Shown here: in pieces, positions 1-20,000 of the stretch
Position numbering within the stretch: the first letter of the stretch is position 1
How the letters are laid out: the number at the start of each line of letters is the position of its first letter
From: Paratrimastix pyriformis
Taxonomy: Eukaryota; Preaxostyla; Paratrimastigidae
Reading direction: 5' to 3'
NCBI GenBank assembly: GCA_027972325.1
Contig: JAPMOS010000069.1
Span: forward strand, 130,001-150,000
Length of the DNA stretch: 20,000 nucleotides
Position numbers and translations under genes: made by a program
The notes under the pieces: generated by a model
Databases searched by the model: none
What the model saw: the letters and a program-made list of their open reading frames with translations, nothing else
What the model was told of the DNA's origin: nothing

Positions 1-2362
1 CCCACCCACCCACGCACACAATCACACACACGCACAGATGACGAGGCCGAGGCAACCATCTCGGACACTCACCTGCTCCTGACATCCACCCACACACCCA
101 CGTACACACCTCACACGCACGCACAGATGACAAGGCCGAGGGCCCCCAGGCAACCATCTCGGACAACGAGGACGAAGACTACCCCGCCTCCGCCTCCGCC
201 GCCTCGGTCGGCGGCCCGCCGCCGGCCCACGCCCCATACATCCCGCTGTACGAGGACCCGGCCAGCAGCGAGCGGTCCCTGGCCCAGACGATGATGGAGT
301 GGAGTCAGTCCTTCATGGAGGAGGACCCACACTCACGGGCCGTGGGGGATATGCTGACGATCACCAATGTGGCTCATGTCCACCCCAAGACGCCGGGCGG
401 GAGCGCGGATGGGGCGGGGGCGGGGGCGGCGGGGGCGGTGGCGAGGGGCGAGGGTTCTGCGAGCCAGGGGGAGGGCGGGGATGACGAGATGGCGCTGGGA
501 CTGACACGGGTGATGTCCGCCAGGGTCTGTCGACATTACCCACTTCCCCCACCCCCCCTGAGACGCACACACAAATGTCGAAACGCAATCTCTCTCTTTG
601 TGATTTTCCTTCTTCCCGTTACTTCTCCCTCTCTCTGTCTTGGCACTGGACACACAGACAGACAGCCAGCCATCCACCAGATTTCTCATCATACCTCTGC
701 TCCTCCCCGTCGTCTCGCGCGCAGAGCAAAACGTCCTTCCTCGCCCGGCCCATTGTGGCCCCCGCCGCCCAAGCGCTCGCCCCCTCCGAACGGGTCTGCT
801 GCCCCTGATTCCGGTTCTTGTTCTGTTGTCCCCCATCCAAGTTCCACCCTCCAGTTTTGAGTGCGATTGAGCAAACATGACATTCAAACGCCTTGTATTT
901 TTTTTTGTCCCACTGTCCCATATTTCCGCACCTCGGCCTCCCATAATTTTTTCGCGGCTGGCCGCACCTCATGAGGACCGCCCGGGCCTGTGGAAAGGCT
1001 ATCAACTGTGGAAGTTTTTTCACCAGATTTTCTTCACTGTGATACAGCCCTTACAGGGCTGGCATGCTCCCTCCCTATTCCGGAGAGGGGGCGTGTTTCC
1101 CCATTTTTGATTTCGGGCTTCGGCCTTTGATTCATCTGCATATCGTAATGAATTGATGGCTCCGGCTGGGGAGGGACGAAGCGATCGATATGAATGAAGA
1201 TAAGAACGCCAGGGAGGAAGGTTGACCAATAGTTCATCGTTCCAAGGAATTGTTGCAGTTGGGGTGGTCAAAGTCTTGTCTGCCTCAGGTTGATGCCTCG
1301 GGTTGATGCCGTTTCGACATCGCATGGATAAAAGATTCAAGTCGGCCCCTTTTTGGGTCTAGACGGTGCTTGTGATGCTCTTTATTTTGGCGAGACTCGA
1401 GCTCGTGTCATTGTAGCATTTTCTTTGAGTCACCTGATCAACTGACTCCCCTCCCTGTTTCTTCCCCCCAGTCCCTGAGCACGTCCTCCTCGCGACGCTT
1501 CGCTTTCGGGGCCGTCGGGTCGTCGCACTCCAACCATGGCGAGGTCTGTCTCGTATGCGTTTCTGTGGTGGTGTCGCTCTCTCTGTGTCCCCGTGTGTGT
1601 CCCTCTGTGTGCTCCTCTGCTTTCTGTCTCCTTCTGCGTCCCTGTCCCCATGTGTCGTCCCTGCATATTGCACGTCCCTGTGTCCCTGTGCGTTCCTGTT
1701 GTTTGGGTGTTGTGTGTGGATGATGAGGAACAAGATGCAGTTGCGATTGTGTGCCCGGAGTGTGTGTGTCCGCCTGTGTGCCCTGTGTGTGTGTGGGCGG
1801 GCGGGTGGGTGGGGTGGGGGTGGGGGTGGGAGGGAGCGGAATGATCCGATGCCCCAGCCACCATCCCCCCATTCAAATCGCCTCCCATCCACCATCCCTC
1901 TGCCAGGCCCCGTCATCCCAAGGCGGCCCCACCTCCTTCCGTGACGCCCTGCGCTCGCTGGAGCCACCGCCCTCCGCGGCGGCCCACACCCCGCCCCGGG
2001 CCCCGTCCAGCCCCAGCCTGCCGCCACCCGGCCTCACCCGGCGCCGGTCCTTCCTGGAGGGTCTCGCGGACCCCAACCCGCATGCCGTGGCCATCCACCC
2101 GGCGGCGGACAGCCACTTCTCGCCCACCAGCATCACCCCGGCCCAGTCCAGGCTCGTGCGCAAGGCCAGCGGGGCAGAGCGGCCCTCGGCCCTGCCCGCA
2201 AAGCGGACCCAGTTGAAGGCGGCGGAGGGCGGCGGCCAGAAGAAGCCGAAGACCAAGCCGCAGGGGGCCGCCAAGAAGCCCGCCGCGCCACCGCAGCAGC
2301 ACAAGAAGGGCCAACAGCCGACGCTGATGGACCTGGGCGCCGTCTCGAAGCAGCGCAAGTGA
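1..2362 (+). CDS. 3' part of an uncharacterised acidic/Pro-Lys-rich protein gene
   Basis: Four exons are visible: 127-524, 725-793, 1472-1543 and 1907-2362 (stop TGA). The 5' end lies before the window; the first exon enters in phase 1 after the acceptor ACGCACAG. The three internal introns are all phase 0 with donors GTCTGT, GTCTGC and GTCTGT, and splicing them leaves one open frame of about 248 residues. The first exon is acidic (ISDNEDEDY) and ends in a Gly/Ala tract. The middle exons give SKTSFLARPIV and SSRRFAFGAV. The last exon is Pro/Ser-rich, then strongly basic (KKPKTKP), and ends QPTLMDLGAVSKQRK. No enzyme domain is visible. The order 'SFL..R' then 'R.FAFG' followed by a basic tail faintly recalls the C-terminus of Claspin/Mrc1 replication-checkpoint mediators; this is a guess, not an assignment. 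Gene reality is well supported by phase and splice agreement; function is unknown. Confidence 0.72.
24..166 (+). repeat. Tandem duplication of an acceptor site and exon start
   Basis: An acceptor and the first coding bases occur twice, 89 bp apart. The copies are the CGCACAG ending at 37 followed by ATGACGAGGCC, and the CGCACAG ending at 126 followed by ATGACAAGGCC. Both continue into GCAACCATCTCGGACA. The downstream copy has an extra GGCCCCCAG (9 bp, so in frame). Only the downstream copy runs on into the long exon; the upstream copy decays into CA-rich sequence and could act as a decoy or alternative acceptor. Confidence 0.8.
794..1471 (+). other. 678-nt intron without GAT repeats
   Basis: This is the third visible intron of no gene but the plus-strand one at 1-2362, lying between exons 725-793 and 1472-1543. 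It starts GTCTGC and ends in a C-rich tract followed by AG. It is visibly richer in A and T than the flanking exons from about 880 to 1440. I looked on both strands for an embedded gene or structured RNA and found nothing I could support; open frames here are short and unlike the gene's coding style. Confidence 0.6.
1544..1906 (+). other. 363-nt pyrimidine/GT-rich intron
   Basis: The last intron of the plus-strand gene starts GTCTGTCTCG and ends TCTGCCAG. It is full of short imperfect CTGTGTCCC/TGTGTG motifs on its first half and a G-rich (GGTGGG) stretch near 1800-1835. No gene or RNA is recognisable in it. Confidence 0.6.
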
Positions 2363-2620
2363 GGAGCGGCGGCGCGCAGAACATGGGACTGGTATCGTTG
2401 TTTGGAAGGAGAGAAGAGGCTGCATACAAAAAAAGCCGGGGATCGGGAGACCATCCTCCACATCGGACCAGGTTGCGATCGGAGAGTGGAGGGACGGGGG
2501 GGATTGGAGCAGAGGGCTGGGGGGAGGTTATTGGGGAGGGGGGACCGGAGAAAAGATGAACAAAAAAAAGAGGGAGCCAGACATCCGAAAACAACAGCAC
2601 ACATCGGCAGGGGGGAAGAC

Positions 2621-2626
2621 AATAAA
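2621..2626 (+). terminator. Possible poly(A) signal AATAAA
   Basis: AATAAA lies 259 nt after the stop codon of the plus-strand gene, inside the 310-nt convergent gap before the stop codon of the minus-strand membrane-protein gene at 2673. It is the only such hexamer I noticed in the gap. Whether this organism uses AATAAA is not known from the window. Confidence 0.3.
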
Positions 2627-2672
2627 GAAACAGGGCCCGACAGATCGGGCGCACCGTCTGAGAATGACGATC

Positions 2673-3421
2673 TTAGAACTGGGCATACTCCTTGTTGCCC
2701 CCCGCTGCAGGAGCGCCAAACGGATCGTCCGAGCCGAAGTTCAGTTGCTCCCCGCCACCCACGGAGGCGGCAGCAGTCGAAGTCGCGGGGGCAGCGGCGG
2801 GGTTGGGAGACAAGGTGACGGTGGCGCCGGCGGAGGGTGCTGGGGGGACATAGGCAGCCGAGTTGGCGTGCTTCTCTTCGAGGCAGAGCTGCAACAACAA
2901 TGGGTGAGGAGGAAGGTGGGGAGGCTGGGCAGACAGCAACAAAAGACAGAATGCCAGCAGAAAGGGCAACCGCGCCCGAAGCAATGGGCAGCGCCTGCAT
3001 GGTCTTCATGGCAATGCCCATGATAATCAGAGTCGAGCCGAGGACAAAGTGGAAGATCGCACGGCCCAAAGCATATGCCAAGAATCCAAAAGGCTTCATG
3101 ATGAATTTGAGTTTCATCTCCCCGACGAAAAGAACACCGGCGAGGACGCTAATAAATAAACAGAAGGGATCGAGAGAAGCAGCAAGGGATTTCGACGGAC
3201 AACAAATATACACCCAGCACCATTAGTTGCACAATGGCCATTGCATCGAGGCGACCTGGAAATGTCTCTCTCACGAATTTCAGTCGATGGTGTGACAGAC
3301 CGATTTGTGTGATCGCCGACCAAACGCCCAGAACGCCAACAACCATCATAAAGATGGCAGAAGCACAGCCCCAGATCTGGATGACACGACGAAGCCACGC
3401 CTTTGTTCCGGCCGAGACCAT
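2673..3421 (-). CDS. COPI-associated-family four-helix membrane protein
   Basis: Three exons on the minus strand: 3421-3201, 3148-2935 and 2888-2673; introns are 52 and 46 nt with donors GTCCGT and GTCTGC. They total 651 nt, giving 216 residues. The start is the ATG at 3421; upstream in-frame starts would be TTG only. Four hydrophobic segments are seen at about residues 13-38, 61-83, 94-121 and 127-147, with a charged loop LKFVRETFPGR between the first two. The pattern 'VLFVGEMKLKFIMKPFGFL' then 'GRAIFHFVLGSTLI' matches the COPI-associated membrane protein family (Pfam COPI_assoc), whose members are small four-TM proteins of the secretory pathway with little-known function. The Pro/Ala-rich tail ends SDDPFGAPAAGG..KEYAQF and is probably cytosolic. 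The gene is 210 nt downstream of RPAP2 on the same strand. Confidence 0.82.
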
Positions 3422-3631
3422 TTGGGTTTTGGATTGAAAGCCGAATCGGACTTGGTTGTGGAGGCTGTGGCGGAGGCACTTCGCAGTCAAGCTGAGTCGT
3501 TCCGAGGTGTTCTGTGTCCCGCTCCTTTACGGCAGGCGATCAGCAGGTTGGACCACATTCACTGACCCCCATCGCGCCGAAATATTGACGTCCGCGCATC
3601 GAATGTTCTTCGGAGCGCGGGGGTGGGATGT

Positions 3632-11876
<8,245 letters not shown>

Positions 11877-11905
11877 GTTGAATGCAAAATCGTCGGCGTC
11901 GCTTG

Positions 11906-19059
<7,154 letters not shown>

Positions 19060-19305
19060 GAAAGAGTGACGACACCAAACATCGATCACACATCAGATAA
19101 CAAGGGCCGCCCAACCGAAATGCCCAGAGGCGGGGGGCGGGGGACCAGTTGCAGGTCGATTCTCGCGTGGAGGCAGAGGATCCCCGTGGGAGGCTGGATT
19201 CGAGTGGTGATGGGTGGTGGGGCCAGGGATGGTTGGGGTTCGAACTAGGGCTGGGCTCGATGCCGGGGGGGAAACAAGTGGTGGGCAGCTCGCGCCCACC
19301 CTCCT

Positions 19306-20000
19306 CTACTGCCTCTCCGGTGTGTCCAGCTGGGCAAGACGCTGGGGCGGATCAATCATTGGGACACGAGGTGGAAGGCTGGTCGGAAGGCCAAGATCCG
19401 TGTAGTCGATGAGCGGGACCAGCATCGCGCGGCCCTCTGGGAAGGCGGTCGCGAGGCGCGCCTTGAAGCGGCCGAGCTCCATCAGGGCCACCGGAGGGGC
19501 GAGCATCTGTGCCCGGAGGTCGTCGACCCCACCCCCATAGACGATGGCGAATCCCACCACGTCCTTGTCAGGGAGCAGGCTTGGAACGGAATCACGGGGT
19601 ATGTCTTCCATCGGGACGCTGGGGAGCGGGTGATCTTCTGCGATCAGCTTCTGTTTCGCGGAGCGAACTTTGATTGAGCTCACAAAAGCGGCCGTATACC
19701 TGGCGCGCGTGTCGGGAATAGGCGGTCAGGGAATTATAGAGGAGTTCCAGAGCCGGCGCCAGATTGATGTTCGCCACCTTCATCTAGAAGCGAGATCGAA
19801 TACAGGCACCAGAAGACACAGACTTTGCCTTCCCCGCAGAAGAGTGTAGTAATTGGCAAGCATCCAGCAATCCATCTTCATAGAGCTGGGCTTCTCGAGA
19901 AGGTGGCAATCTTGAGCGAGGCGTCTCTCGTAGAACTCAAGGGCATCGGCAGCAATGGCCTCCTCCATCTCCATGGCGTCGAGCAATTCTGGGGGAGCGT
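19306..20000 (-). CDS. 3' end of an unrecognised gene
   Basis: Two coding blocks are convincing. The first is the exon 19988-19824 (54 residues, phase 1 on both sides, acceptor CCCCCAG, donor GTCTGT at 19823). It is helical and charged, with LEFYERRLAQD and MDCWMLANYYTLLRG. The second ends at the TAG at 19306-19308 and contains IAEDHPLPSVPMED, VVGFAIVYGGGVDDL and LGRFKARLATAFPEG; it is open back to about 19720. An intermediate block 19783-19700 (MKVANINLAPALELLYNS) is protein-like but its phases do not agree with its neighbours: the exon before it ends in phase 1, while its own frame needs phase 0. Exon joining is therefore unresolved. No family was recognised; a helical, possibly scaffolding protein is the most that can be said. 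The gene continues beyond the window on its 5' side and ends 247 nt before the putative POLH ATG. Confidence 0.55.

Noticed and set aside
575-808. Plus-strand frame ending ERVCCP at 808 as the gene end
   Set aside because: The GTCTGC donor at 794 in phase 0 joins SSRRFAFG and the long last exon in frame; the stop at 806 is intronic.
1020-1340. 106-codon minus-strand frame in the plus-strand gene's intron
   Set aside because: No domain, no splice-consistent neighbours and a base composition like the surrounding intron.

Overview
The window is nuclear DNA from a GC-rich, intron-dense eukaryote, most likely a unicellular protist; I cannot place the lineage from sequence alone. The evidence is a eukaryote-only gene set (DNA polymerase eta, the RNA polymerase II-associated phosphatase RPAP2, a COPI-associated membrane protein), many spliceosomal introns that keep the reading frame, a pol III tRNA gene with a T-run terminator, and minimal introns of only 44-53 nt. 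Other introns are swollen by (ATC)n/(GAT)n microsatellites. Start codons, exon ends and phases below were worked out by hand; exon sums for the three best models are all divisible by three (651, 3663 and 3654 nt).

Layout: (1) 1-2362, plus strand: the 3' part of an uncharacterised acidic, then proline- and lysine-rich nuclear-looking protein (four exons visible). (2) 2673-3421, minus: a complete three-exon gene for a small four-helix membrane protein of the COPI-associated family. (3) 3632-11876, minus: a 13-exon RPAP2 gene. It has the Rtr1-type zinc finger at the N terminus and the RPAP2 C-terminal domain at the other end, with an RRM between them that is not known from standard RPAP2. A tRNA-Phe(GAA) gene sits inside its intron 11, in the same orientation. 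(4) 11906-19059, minus: DNA polymerase eta (POLH), with catalytic palm, little finger, a C-terminal zinc finger and a possible PCNA-binding tail. (5) 19306-20000, minus: the 3' end of an unrecognised gene.

The most unusual things are: a 5' splice-site consensus of GTCTGT instead of GTRAGT across every gene that could be modelled; the RRM inside RPAP2; repeated tandem duplications of exon-intron boundaries that leave decoy splice sites in introns (four loci); complementary ATC and GAT arrays in neighbouring introns; a 44-nt intron that is mostly a 35-nt C tract; and two GTCTGT donors at the end of POLH, one giving a POLH stop and the other opening an in-frame join into RPAP2, whose ATG is only 29 nt after the POLH stop.

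Functionally the genes are not an operon-like set. POLH bypasses DNA lesions, RPAP2 handles RNA polymerase II CTD dephosphorylation and assembly, and the membrane protein is a Golgi/vesicle candidate. I saw no transposon, viral or CRISPR sequence.
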